Assembly: GCF_016862115.1 (NCBI RefSeq)
Contig: NZ_BOMI01000176.1
Location: forward strand, 1 to 45,844
Origin: Paractinoplanes deccanensis
GTDB taxonomy: Bacteria > Actinomycetota > Actinomycetes > Mycobacteriales > Micromonosporaceae
Direction of reading: 5' to 3'
DNA: 45,844 nt
This document shows positions 24,301-31,440 of the stretch, one piece after another. Below the pieces are notes generated by a model. The model worked only from the letters and a program-made list of their open reading frames with translations, was not told where the DNA came from and searched no databases. Every line of letters begins with the position of its first letter. The stretch's first letter is position 1. The position numbers and the translations under genes are program-made.

Positions 24301-26662
24301 GTTCCGCCTGCCGCCCGGGGTCGCGATCAAGGACATCCTGCGCGGCCAGGTCGCCGTCACCGAACGGGACGCGAGCGGCGAGCTGCTCGCGGCGACCGGG
24401 GTGCAGACGGCCGGGGTGCTCGACGACGTCTACGCGGCGGCCGCCTCGGCCTCGCTGGGGCCGGTGGGCACGACGCTGTCGGTGTGGGCGCCCACCGCGC
24501 AGAAGGTCTCGCTTCAGCTGTACGACACCGCGACCGCCGCGCCGTCGACGGTGCCGATGGCGCGCGACGACCGTACCGGGGTGTGGTCGGTTCGCGGTCC
24601 TGCGTCGTGGAAGGGGAAGTACTACAAGTACTCGGTGACGGCGTGGCAGCCGGCGGCGCAGAAGGTGGTCACGGCGGCCGTCACCGACCCGTACAGCCTG
24701 GGGCTCTCGACCGACTCTCAGCTGAGCCGCATCGTGGATCTGGGTGATCCGGCGCTGGCGCCCTCGGGCTGGTCGACGCTGCGCAAGCCGGCCGCCGTTC
24801 CTGCCGCCAAGATCCAGATTGCGGAGTTGTCGGTTCGGGACTTCTCGATGGCCGACTCGTCGGTGCCCGCTGCCGCTCGGGGGACATATCGAGCGTTTGC
24901 CGTTTCTTCCGATGGTATGCGGCAGCTCGCGTCGCTTTCCGCCGCGGGGACCACGCACCTGCACCTGCTGCCGGTGTTCGACTTCTCGACAATTCCGGAA
25001 AACCGGGCCGCTCAGGCGCAGCCCCCGTGTGATCTCGCGGCGCTGCCGCCGGACTCCGCGCGGCAGCAGGAGTGCGTGGCGGCCGTGGCGGCGACGGACG
25101 GCTACAACTGGGGGTACGACCCGCTGCACTACACGGTGCCCGAGGGCGGCTACGCGGTCGATCCGTCCCAGCGCACCCGCGAGTTCCGCGAGATGGTGGC
25201 CGGCGTCAACAAGGCCGGGCTGCGCGTCGTGATGGACGTGGTCTACAACCACACCTCGGCGGCCGGCACGGACGCCACATCGGTGCTCGACCAGATCGTT
25301 CCGGGCTACTACCAGCGGCTGCTCGCCGACGGAACCGTGGCCAACTCGACGTGCTGCGCCAACACGGCACCCGAGAACACCATGATGGGCAAGCTCGTCG
25401 TCGACTCGATCGTGACGTGGGCGAGGGCCTACAAGATCGACGGCTTCCGCTTCGACCTGATGGGCCACCACCCGAAGGCCAACATCCTGGCCGTGCGGGC
25501 GGCGCTCGACAGGCTGACGCTCGCCCGGGACGGGGTCGACGGCAAGAGCATCTACGTGTACGGCGAGGGCTGGGACTTCGGCGAGGTGGCCGGGGGCGCG
25601 CGCTTCGAGCAGGCGACCCAGGCCACCATGGCGGGCACGGGCATCGGCACGTTCAACGACCGGCTGCGCGACGCCGTCCGCGGTGGCGGGCCCTTCGACG
25701 CGAACCCGCGGGTGCAGGGCTTCGCCTCGGGCCTGCTGTCGGCCCCGAACGGCGACCCGGTGAACGCGGACGCGGCCACCCGGCTGCCGCACTACCAAGA
25801 CCTGATCAAGGTGGGGCTCAGCGGCAACCTGGCGTCGTACCGCTTCGTGTCGTCGACCGGCGCTCCGGTCACCGGGGCCCAGATCGACTACAACGGGTCG
25901 CCGGCCGGCTATACGGCGGCGCCCGGCGAGGCGATCACCTATGTCGACGCGCATGACAACGAGGTGCTGTACGACGCGCTCGCCTACAAATTGCCACAGG
26001 CGACCTCGGCCGTCGACCGCGCCCGGTTGCAGTCGGTCGCGCTGTCCACCACCGCGCTCGGGCAGGGTGCCGGCTTCTTCGCCCTGGGCTCCGAGCGCTT
26101 GCGATCCAAGTCCCTCGACCGCAACTCGTACAATTCGGGCGACTGGTTCAACCAGATCATCTGGGACTGCTCCGCGGGCAACGGCTTCGGCCGCGGCCTG
26201 CCTCCCGCCGCCGACAACGCGGACAAATGGCCTTATGCCCGGCCGCTGCTCACCGACCGCGCGCTCGTGCCTTCGTGCGAGGCCGTTTCCCTGGCCGATG
26301 CCCGGTACAAGGAGTTGCTCGCCATCCGCGGCTCCTCCCCGGTCTTCGGCCTCCTGACCGCCGCCGAGGTGCAGAAGCGGCTGGCGTTCCCGCTTTCCGG
26401 CCCGGACGAGACCCCGGGGGTCATCACCATGACCCTGGACGGACGGGGCCTCGACCCACGCTGGAAGTCGGTAACCGTCATCTTCAACAGCACCTCGGCG
26501 GCCGCCACCCAAACCCTCCCGTCAGCGGCGGGCCAGAAGGTGGCGCTCCACCCGGCGCAGCGCGCTTCGCACGACCCACTGGTGCGCACGGCTTCCTTCG
26601 CGGCGGCCACGGGAACCTTCACCGTGCCGGCCCGCACCACGGCGGTCTTCGTGCAGAGCTGA
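21305..26662 (+). CDS. Secreted bifunctional alpha-amylase/pullulanase (two GH13 domains, CBM41-like modules)
   Basis: The protein is 1785 aa from GTG 21305, chosen because AAGGGG lies 6 nt before it. An ATG at 21278 would add nine polar residues ahead of the signal peptide SRRRWLSAAAVLSLVAGMLVSSPARAAA. The N-terminal GH13 amylase (about 45-610) has D300 (GYRLDTVKHV), E334 (FGEVY) and D405 (GNHDMG). Next come a linker Ig-like part and two CBM41-like starch-binding modules (about 708-807 and 821-911). Then comes a pullulanase half with a CBM48-like region, YNWGYDP (about 1266), D1384 (GFRFDLMGHHP), E1421 (VYGEGWDFGE) and D1551 (YVDAHDNE). It should cut both alpha-1,4 and alpha-1,6 bonds outside the cell. 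The gap after the upstream gene is 49 bp, so it is probably in the same operon. Confidence 0.93.
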   Translation: MVSRRRWLSAAAVLSLVAGMLVSSPARAAAPSDAVVAQWGSDLVNPGEQYYFVLPDRFANGSPANDKGGLTGDRLKTGLDVTDKGFYHGGDLAGVISKLDYIQGLGTTAIWLAPIFKNRPVQGSGDDISAGYHGYWITDFTQVDPHFGSNEELRKLVRLAHQRGMRVYLDIIANHTADVIQYAENKYDYIDKATSPYEDAQGRPFEDRNAGFPRVSTASFPYTPVFPSAADKTVKVPAWLNDPTMYHNRGNSTFAGENSEYGDFSGLDDLWTERPEVVRGLTDIYAHWIGYAGIDGYRLDTVKHVDMDFWPQFSAGIDRAAGRAGKKDFFMFGEVYSADQEIESSYVRQGGLPATLDFSFQAAAQGFVAGSGSAKALAELYAKDDLYTARDTSAASLPTFLGNHDMGRIGSFIAATGADDAGKLRRDQLAHELMFLTRGQPVVYSGDEQGFTGPGGDKDARQDLFASKTADYLDDDLIGTDRTHAVDNYNTAHPLYRTIAALGALRKAHPALRDGVQVTRYAADGPGVFAASRVDPAERNEYVIAANSATTPQTVTVDTWSAGKTFRGVYGTHAVTAAAAGGKLTITVPALSAVTLRADTPVAVPAAGPAVTIGAPAAGALVPTRTAVTASVSGDPLASVTFAAQVGDGPWKVVGTAARAPYTVHHDLTGLAGGTPVRYKAVVRDGKGRLASTSTSIKVGTPVVAVSPDYAVVHYQRPAGGYDDHGLYVFGDVDPSMTTTWPQGQPFVGEDSYGRFAYVRLAPNAKNLGFIVVSKDGVKDVDADRFLDPSATPEVWLKQGDATVYPSRQAATGEPDPPQDQDTAILHYRRADGDYDGWGLHVWDGAANPTDWASPLRPAGTDAFGVFFRVPLAAGATALSYILHKGDAKDLPDDQKLTFADGGREIWLLGGESPRLAPVVKRTGAGGVVDLTKSSAVWIDRTTIAWRPGGDTDGKVYDLVYAPNGVDLASSPSVRLSALRGGLTEAQRAKFPHLWQYDAFRLPPGVAIKDILRGQVAVTERDASGELLAATGVQTAGVLDDVYAAAASASLGPVGTTLSVWAPTAQKVSLQLYDTATAAPSTVPMARDDRTGVWSVRGPASWKGKYYKYSVTAWQPAAQKVVTAAVTDPYSLGLSTDSQLSRIVDLGDPALAPSGWSTLRKPAAVPAAKIQIAELSVRDFSMADSSVPAAARGTYRAFAVSSDGMRQLASLSAAGTTHLHLLPVFDFSTIPENRAAQAQPPCDLAALPPDSARQQECVAAVAATDGYNWGYDPLHYTVPEGGYAVDPSQRTREFREMVAGVNKAGLRVVMDVVYNHTSAAGTDATSVLDQIVPGYYQRLLADGTVANSTCCANTAPENTMMGKLVVDSIVTWARAYKIDGFRFDLMGHHPKANILAVRAALDRLTLARDGVDGKSIYVYGEGWDFGEVAGGARFEQATQATMAGTGIGTFNDRLRDAVRGGGPFDANPRVQGFASGLLSAPNGDPVNADAATRLPHYQDLIKVGLSGNLASYRFVSSTGAPVTGAQIDYNGSPAGYTAAPGEAITYVDAHDNEVLYDALAYKLPQATSAVDRARLQSVALSTTALGQGAGFFALGSERLRSKSLDRNSYNSGDWFNQIIWDCSAGNGFGRGLPPAADNADKWPYARPLLTDRALVPSCEAVSLADARYKELLAIRGSSPVFGLLTAAEVQKRLAFPLSGPDETPGVITMTLDGRGLDPRWKSVTVIFNSTSAAATQTLPSAAGQKVALHPAQRASHDPLVRTASFAAATGTFTVPARTTAVFVQS

Positions 26663-26671
26663 CGCCGTCGA

Positions 26672-26715
26672 GCGGTGCCGGTGCGCGCGGCCACAATCCC
26701 GCGCACCGGCACCGC
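26672..26715 (+). terminator. Strong hairpin after the amylase-pullulanase gene
   Basis: A perfect 16-bp stem (GCGGTGCCGGTGCGCG at 26672-26687 with its complement at 26700-26715) has a 12-nt loop and lies 10 bp after the stop codon. There is no T-run, as is common for actinomycete terminators. It probably closes the maltodextrin operon. Confidence 0.75.
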
Positions 26716-26721
26716 GGCGTG

Positions 26722-26775
26722 ATCGGCCTTGCGGCTGTCATCGGCCCTGCGGCTGTCATCGGCCCTGCGGCTCCC
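26722..26775. repeat. Three tandem copies of an 18-bp unit
   Basis: Units of ATCGGCC[TC]TGCGGCTGTC type follow each other three times directly after the terminator. The stretch up to about 27000 continues as degenerate GC-rich short repeats (CACCGGCACTGCGG-like) with no gene. Confidence 0.75.
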
Positions 26776-26995
26776 ACCGGCACGCGATCCTCTCGGCGCC
26801 GCGACCCAAGGGGTACCCGCCTCCCCAGCCCGCGTTGCGGCCCTCTCGGCACCGTTTCCCCTCCGCGCTGCCGTTCCCCGTAATCGCCGCTCCGCGGCAG
26901 TTCGGCTCCGCGGCACCGCCGCCCCCACCAGCACCGCCGCCCGGGCCGGTACTGCGGCCCCGACCGGCACTGCGGCTGCTGCCGCGGGCTCAACG

Positions 26996-27410
26996 CAAGA
27001 ACGAACGTTCTGTCTTGCCGGCCGGCGCTGCCCCACAAGACAGAACGTTCTGTCGTGGGCGTCGCCGTGGCCGTGCCGGTGGCGGTGGCGGTGGCGGTGT
27101 CCCACGAGACCGAACGTTCTTTCTTGCTGGCCCGACCATCAGCGCCGAGGGTTCTGTCGGGGCGGGGGTCCTTGCGCGAGACCGAACGTTCTATCTCGTG
27201 GGGTGTTGGCCGAGGTTCGAACGTTGTGTCCGTGATGGCGGCGACCGGGGGTGCCGAGGGTTTGTCGTGGCGGTGGGGTGCTTGCGCGAGACCGAACGTT
27301 CTATCTCGTTGGGTGTCGGCCGAGGGCCGAACGTTGTGTCCGCGATCGCGGCGCCCGGCGAGGCTGACCGTTCTCTCTCGTTGGCGCTCAGCAAGACCGC
27401 ACGTTTTCCG
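26996..27410. repeat. Array of GAACGTTC-centred palindromes with about 36-bp period
   Basis: Cores occur at 27003, 27043, 27112, 27184, 27219, 27294, 27329, 27366 and 27399: five exact GAACGTTC, two GAACGTTG, one GACCGTTC and one GCACGTTT. Weak copies lie at about 27147 and 27256, so the step is about 33-40 bp throughout. The best units have arms CGAGA and TCTCG around the core with two unpaired bases on each side, giving a 22-bp dyad. The blocks at 27171 and 27281 are a 110-bp duplication. The array lies between convergent genes. Open frames through it encode only repetitive ERSVS/DRTF peptides and are rejected as genes. Confidence 0.85.
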
Positions 27411-27457
27411 CAACCCGCGTCGTTGAGGGGGCGGCTTGTGCCGCTGATCGACTCGGG

Positions 27458-28348
27458 TCAGGGGACGCTGACGGGCTCGCGTTCCGGCTCGGGCTCGATG
27501 CGGCGGCGAGGGACGAACTTCATGGCGACCGCGATCAGGACCGCGGCGGCTGTGGCGGCGCCTACCAGGGCCGTCGGCAGGTCGAAGAGCTTGAGCGCGC
27601 TGGCCAGCAGCACGATCACGAGCGCGGTGCGCACCAGGCCGGCGGGTGCGCGAGAGGAGATCCGCGAGCCGATCAGCACGCCGGGGATCGAGCCGAGCAG
27701 GACCGCGCCGGCCAGGTCAAGCTGGAGGTCGCCGAAGAGGGCGTGGCCCAGGGCCGCCGACGTGACCAGGGGGATGGCCTGCACCAAGTCGGTGCCGACC
27801 AGGTCGTTGGCGCGCAGCTTCGGATAGAGGGCCAGCAGCGCCACGATGATCAGCGAGCCGGACCCGACGGACGTGAGGCCGACGACCAGGCCGCCCGCGG
27901 CGCCCAGCAGCGCGGTCGGCAGCGGCTTGACCGTGATGGGCTCGGGCGGTCCGGTGTCGCCTCCGCGCCGGCGGGCGGCCCACGACTTGAGCACGAGCCC
28001 GGCTGCCGCCAGCACAAGAGCCACGCCGAGCGCGATCCGGATGGACTGCTGCACCGTTTCGTCGTCGCCCAGCAGGCGCAGCAGGAGCACTCCCGCGAAC
28101 GCCGCCGGCACGCTGCCGACGCACAGCCATCTGACGAGCGCCCAGTTGACCGTGCCCCGGCGCGCGTGCACGGCTCCGCCGAACGGCTTCATGACCGCGC
28201 TCGCCGCCAGGTCGCTCGAAACCGCCGCGACCGGGGGCACCCCGAACACGAGCACCAGAATCGGCGTCATCAGCGCGCCGCCGCCCATGCCGGTGAGCCC
28301 GACGACGATGCCGACGCCGAGCCCCGCGAGCGCCAGGGTGAGATCCAT
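27458..28348 (-). CDS. TauE/SafE family (sulfite exporter-like) membrane permease
   Basis: The 296-aa protein has about eight hydrophobic segments and the family repeat: GLGVGIVVGLTGMGGGALMTPIL in the first half and GAAGGLVVGLTSVGSGSLIIVALL in the second. Family members move sulfur-containing or organic anions such as sulfite, sulfoacetate or taurine-derived compounds; the substrate here is unknown. The C-terminus is Pro/Glu/Arg-rich (RRRIEPEPEREPVSVP). The ribosome site before ATG 28348 is weak. It is divergent from the histidine phosphatase gene and convergent with the palindrome array. Confidence 0.92.
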   Translation of the reverse strand: MDLTLALAGLGVGIVVGLTGMGGGALMTPILVLVFGVPPVAAVSSDLAASAVMKPFGGAVHARRGTVNWALVRWLCVGSVPAAFAGVLLLRLLGDDETVQQSIRIALGVALVLAAAGLVLKSWAARRRGGDTGPPEPITVKPLPTALLGAAGGLVVGLTSVGSGSLIIVALLALYPKLRANDLVGTDLVQAIPLVTSAALGHALFGDLQLDLAGAVLLGSIPGVLIGSRISSRAPAGLVRTALVIVLLASALKLFDLPTALVGAATAAAVLIAVAMKFVPRRRIEPEPEREPVSVP

Positions 28349-28487
28349 CGGACGAGTCTGCGAAACGATCCCCCACCTTGTCCACTAATTCGGTGGAGAT
28401 TGACGAGTTTCCTACCTGCCGGGATGACACGCGCTGACCCTGTCACCGGTTCCGTCGTTGTCCCTCGTCCACAGCCAGGAGGGCAAC

Positions 28488-28622
28488 GTCTCCCTCCACG
28501 GCACGTTTTTCGTCCGTGTCCCGTCTACGGCCCGTTTTGCCGGTCTCCCTCCACAGCCCGTTTCGCCGGTCTCCCTCCACAGCCCGTTTCGCCCGGTTCC
28601 CTCCACAGCCCGATATGTCCCG
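28488..28622. repeat. Five tandem copies of a 26-28 bp unit
   Basis: Units start at 28488, 28516, 28543, 28569 and 28596. They share CTCCCTCCACAGCCCGTTT with increasing divergence at both ends. The array occupies the divergent gap between the TauE-type gene and the histidine phosphatase gene (28349-28672), which otherwise shows no clear promoter. The promoter of the phosphatase gene must lie in or beyond the array. Confidence 0.85.
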
Positions 28623-28672
28623 GTCTGGGCGGGTGGGGATTGCGCGGCGCGCTCGCGGGTATGGGCGCTGGC

Positions 28673-29389
28673 ATGGAAGAGCTCCAGTGGCTTGCCGTGA
28701 TCCGGCATGGGCAGAGCACCGGGAACGTGACCGCGCAGGCCGCCGAGGCGGGCGGCGCCGAGGTGATCGAGATTCCGGAGCGGGACGCCGACGTACCCCT
28801 CTCCGATCTCGGGCGTGAGCAGGCGCGCGCGGTCGGCGAGCACCTGGCCGAGCGGCCGCCCGACGTGGCGATCGTGTCGCCGTACCTGAGGACGCGGCAG
28901 ACGGCGGAGCTGGCTCTGGGCGACAAGGGCGTGCCGCTCGTGGTGGACGAGCGCTTGCGCGACCGGGAGCTGGGGATCCTCGACCTGCTCACCGGCCGCG
29001 GGGTGCAGGCGCGGCTGCCCGACGAGGCGCGGCGGCGCAGCCGGCTGGGGAAGTTCTACTACCGGCCGCCGGGCGGGGAGTCGTGGGCGGACGTGCTGCT
29101 CAGGCTGCGGGCGCTGCTGCGGGAGGTGCGCGAGGACCATCCGGGCGGCCGGGTCGTGTTCTTCGCGCACGAGGCGACCGTGATGCTGGTGCGCTACCTC
29201 GCGGAACGGCTGGACGAGCAGGCACTGATGGCGATCGCCCACCGTACGACGATCGCGAACTGCTCCATCAGCAGCTGGCGGCGCGAGGGTGACCTGCTGG
29301 TGCCGGAGGCGTTCAACGCCGTGGAGCACCTGCACCGCGAGGGCGCGCCGCCGACCAAGCAGGAGGACGTCAATGCCGAGCCCGTCTGA
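28673..29389 (+). CDS. Histidine phosphatase superfamily (phosphoglycerate-mutase-like) protein
   Basis: The 238-aa protein has the catalytic RHG motif VIRHGQSTGN (His12), the segment SPYLRTRQTAELAL, which carries conserved Arg residues, and the second catalytic His in VVFFAHEATVMLVRYL. These proteins dephosphorylate small phosphorylated metabolites through a phosphohistidine; the substrate is not predictable. ATG 28673 was chosen because the domain starts there; ATG 28661 is in frame but no better. It overlaps the next gene by 17 bp, so the two are probably translated together. Confidence 0.92.
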   Translation: MEELQWLAVIRHGQSTGNVTAQAAEAGGAEVIEIPERDADVPLSDLGREQARAVGEHLAERPPDVAIVSPYLRTRQTAELALGDKGVPLVVDERLRDRELGILDLLTGRGVQARLPDEARRRSRLGKFYYRPPGGESWADVLLRLRALLREVREDHPGGRVVFFAHEATVMLVRYLAERLDEQALMAIAHRTTIANCSISSWRREGDLLVPEAFNAVEHLHREGAPPTKQEDVNAEPV

Positions 29390-30194
29390 GCGGGTCATCA
29401 CCCCGAAGGTGCTGCGCGAGTGGCCGCTGCCCGACCCGAGCGGCGGCAAGGAGTCGCGCGGCACCGTCCTCGTCGTCGGTGGCTCGAAGTTCACGCCCGG
29501 CGCCGTGCTGCTGGCGGGCGAGGCGGCGTTGCGGGCAGGGGCGGGCCGGCTCCAGCTCGCGGTGGCGGAGGAGACGACGATCGCGCTGAGCATCGCGGTG
29601 CCCGAGGCCAAGGTGGTCGGCCTGCCCGGCACCGAGCTGGCCGAGGGCGCTGACGTCATCGCGCTCGGGCCGGGTCTGGACGACATCGGCCGTACGACGG
29701 AGCTGATGCGCGACGTGCTCGGCGCGGCGGGGCCGGACACGGCGGTGGTGCTGGACGCGTACGCCCTCGGCGCTCTGAGCAAGGACGCGAGCCTCCTGCC
29801 GCGGCCGGGGCGGGCGGTGCTGACGCCGAACCTGGTGGAGGCGGAGCATCTGCTCGGGCGCGCGCCGGGCGACGACCCGGGCCCGGCGGCGGCCGAGCTG
29901 GCGGAGAGGTACGGCGCGGTGGTGTCCCTCTACGGCCACATCGCGAGCCCGGACGGACGGCGCTGGGTCGAGGAGAGCGGCGACGTCGGCCTGGGTACGT
30001 CGGGCAGCGGCGACGCGCGTGCCGGGATCGTGGCGGGCCTGCTCGCTCGGGGTGCCGCTCCGGCGCAGGCGGCTTGCTGGGGCGCGTACGTGCACGCGGT
30101 CAGCGGGCAGCGGCTGGCCCTGCGGCACGGCCGCACCGGGTTCCTGGCCAGGGAGCTCGTCGAGGAAGTGGCCCACACGATTGCGACGGTCTGA
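29373..30194 (+). CDS. ADP/ATP-dependent NAD(P)H-hydrate dehydratase-like protein (ribokinase fold)
   Basis: The 273-aa protein resembles the C-terminal dehydratase domain of Nnr proteins: RGTVLVVGGSKFTPGAVLLAGEAALRAGAGRLQLAV, VIALGPGLDD, AVLTPNLVEAEHLLG and GTSGSGDARAGIVAGLLARG. The enzyme repairs hydrated NAD(P)H. The usual GxGDVLAG loop is GSGDARAG here, with the catalytic Asp kept. The TPHPGE motif is changed to TPNLVE, so the function is likely but not certain. No epimerase domain is attached or adjacent. ATG 29373 follows AGGAGGAC and lies inside the end of the phosphatase gene. Confidence 0.82.
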   Translation: MPSPSERVITPKVLREWPLPDPSGGKESRGTVLVVGGSKFTPGAVLLAGEAALRAGAGRLQLAVAEETTIALSIAVPEAKVVGLPGTELAEGADVIALGPGLDDIGRTTELMRDVLGAAGPDTAVVLDAYALGALSKDASLLPRPGRAVLTPNLVEAEHLLGRAPGDDPGPAAAELAERYGAVVSLYGHIASPDGRRWVEESGDVGLGTSGSGDARAGIVAGLLARGAAPAQAACWGAYVHAVSGQRLALRHGRTGFLARELVEEVAHTIATV

Positions 30195-30242
30195 GCGGGG
30201 TATCGCCTTTGGTAAGCAACTCATCACGAAAGGGAGGTACCG

Positions 30243-30656
30243 ATGACCACCGCTCGCGAGATCATGACTCCCGACGTCACGTGCGTGGGTGAGAAGGAGA
30301 CGCTCGCGGACGCCGCCAAGAAGATGGCCGACCTGGGCGTCGGCTCGCTGCCGATCTGCGGCGAGGACAACCGCCTGAAGGGCATGGTCACCGACCGGGA
30401 CATCGTCGTGAAGGCCCTGGCCAAGGGCCGCAACCCCGGCGACATCACGGCCGGTGAGCTGGGCGAGGGCAAGCCCGTCACGATCGGCGCCGACGACGAC
30501 ACGACCGAGATTCTTCGGACGATGTCCCAGTACAAGGTGCGCCGCCTGCCCGTCATCGACGGCCACCAGCTGGTCGGCATCGTCGCGGTAGCCGACGTGG
30601 CCCGCGCCCTGCCGGACCGCCCGGTGGGCGACCTGATCGACGCCATCAGCGAGTAG
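30243..30656 (+). CDS. Stand-alone two-CBS-domain protein
   Basis: The 137-aa protein consists of two CBS motifs. The first begins EIMTPDVTCVGEKETLADAAKKMADLGVGSLPI, and the second has KPVTIGADDDTTEILRTMSQYKVRRLPVID. CBS pairs bind adenosine nucleotides and regulate partners or sense energy state. Such short proteins are common and often stress-induced in actinomycetes, and the partner is unknown. ATG 30243 follows GGGAGGT at good spacing. A strong terminator follows, so it probably forms its own unit with the two upstream genes or alone. Confidence 0.93.
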   Translation: MTTAREIMTPDVTCVGEKETLADAAKKMADLGVGSLPICGEDNRLKGMVTDRDIVVKALAKGRNPGDITAGELGEGKPVTIGADDDTTEILRTMSQYKVRRLPVIDGHQLVGIVAVADVARALPDRPVGDLIDAISE

Positions 30657-30696
30657 GCGCCACCGCCACCTGGCACTCACGAACGCAACCTCGTAA

Positions 30697-30725
30697 CGCC
30701 CCGCCCGGCCAGACCGGGCGGGGCG
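30697..30725 (+). terminator. Terminator after the CBS gene
   Basis: A perfect 12-bp stem (CGCCCCGCCCGG with its complement at 30714-30725) has a 5-nt loop and is followed by TTTGC. It is about 40 bp after the CBS stop codon. Confidence 0.85.
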
Positions 30726-30732
30726 TTTGCAT

Positions 30733-30830
30733 GCCTCGTCGCCCCACCTCGTTGTGCGCCGCCGATTAAACGCGCGCGCACGGCCTCGTCATCCCACCTC
30801 GTTGTGCGCCGCCGATCAAGCGCATGGACA
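30733..30830. repeat. Two copies of a 50-bp direct repeat
   Basis: GCCTCGTC at 30733 and again at 30783 starts two copies of a block whose middle part, CCCACCTCGTTGTGCGCCGC, is identical. The two diverge near the ends. It lies between the CBS terminator and the padR promoter and encodes nothing recognisable. Confidence 0.8.
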
Positions 30831-30862
30831 CCTCATCGTGCTCGGCACTTTGGTGTGCGGCA

Positions 30863-30891
30863 TTGCCATAGTGTGTGTCGCACAGTATGGT
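30863..30891 (+). promoter_or_regulatory. padR promoter with overlapping inverted repeat
   Basis: TTGCCA (30863-30868) and TATGGT (30886-30891) are separated by 17 bp. The start codon follows 7 nt after the -10, so the message is probably leaderless. Between them ATAGTGTG (30868-30875) and CACAGTAT (30881-30888) form an imperfect inverted repeat, with 7 of 8 pairs around TGTCG. It is well placed for autorepression by PadR. The ATA/TAT ends resemble known PadR sites. Confidence 0.65.
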
Positions 30892-30898
30892 GTTACTC

Positions 30899-31366
30899 AT
30901 GACAACGGAAGCGACGCTCGCCGGCCACCTCCAAGAGCTCCGCCGGGGCACGGTCGTCGTCGCCAGCCTCTTGGTTCTCCGCACTCCGGGTTATGGCTAC
31001 TCGTTGCTGGAGACGCTCAGTGAGGCCGGCTTCGAGGTCGAGGCCAACACGCTCTACCCGCTGCTGCGCCGGCTCGAGGCTCAGGGCCTGCTGGCCAGCG
31101 AGTGGAACACCGACGAGGCCCGGCCGCGCAAGTTCTACCGGACCACCCCGCACGGCGACGCCCTCGCCATCAACCTGCGCGTCGAGTGGGACCGCCTCGA
31201 CCGCGCCATCAACGACCTGGAGGGCGGCCGCTCACCCGCCCCCGACCTCGGCGCCCCGCCGACCCCCGACGATCTCGGCGCCCCGCCGACCCCCGACGAT
31301 CTCGGCGCCCCGCCGACCGCCGGAGCAAGAGCCGGAGCCAACGCCGAGCCCAAGAGCCGATCGTGA
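30899..31366 (+). CDS. PadR family transcriptional regulator with a repetitive C-terminal tail
   Basis: The 155-aa protein has the PadR winged helix at residues about 8-105: GTVVVASLLVLRTPGYGYSLLETL, EANTLYPLLRRLEAQGLLASEW and RKFYRTTPHGDALA. The C-terminal dimerisation helix seems short (LRVEWDRLDRAINDL). The tail is a repeat of LGAPPTPDD (2.7 copies, from DNA repeats at 31247-31319) ending in a basic-acidic stretch. PadR proteins commonly repress the neighbouring HAAS membrane protein gene, which starts 74 bp downstream here. Confidence 0.93.
   Translation: MTTEATLAGHLQELRRGTVVVASLLVLRTPGYGYSLLETLSEAGFEVEANTLYPLLRRLEAQGLLASEWNTDEARPRKFYRTTPHGDALAINLRVEWDRLDRAINDLEGGRSPAPDLGAPPTPDDLGAPPTPDDLGAPPTAGARAGANAEPKSRS
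31247..31319 (+). repeat. 27-bp tandem repeat inside the padR coding region
   Basis: Exact 27-bp units occupy 31247-31273 and 31274-31300, followed by 19 bp of a third. Being a multiple of three, each copy adds nine residues (LGAPPTPDD). The copies are identical at DNA level, which suggests recent expansion. Confidence 0.92.
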
Positions 31367-31440
31367 CCCAGGTCGGTGCGCCAGCCCCGCACAGCCAGCC
31401 CCATGAACAGCGATTCCGTCACCAGCCGTGGGAGTCACAG

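Noticed and set aside
22415..26512. 1365-codon antisense open frame opposite the amylase-pullulanase gene.
   Set aside because: It is a high-GC shadow of a well-supported gene; the peptide is Arg/Gly/Val-rich without domains.
27003..27406. GAACGTTC cores as LexA/SOS boxes.
   Set aside because: Actinobacterial SOS boxes have four bases between GAAC and GTTC. Here the halves abut, and the array is not in a promoter region.
27003..27406. CRISPR array.
   Set aside because: The period is about 36 bp, the sequence between cores is itself related and no cas genes occur.
26619..27827. Long open frames on both strands through the palindrome array (ERSVS/DRTF-rich peptides).
   Set aside because: The peptides mirror the palindromic DNA repeat in several frames, lack third-position bias of neighbouring genes, have no ribosome site and overlap the TauE-type gene.
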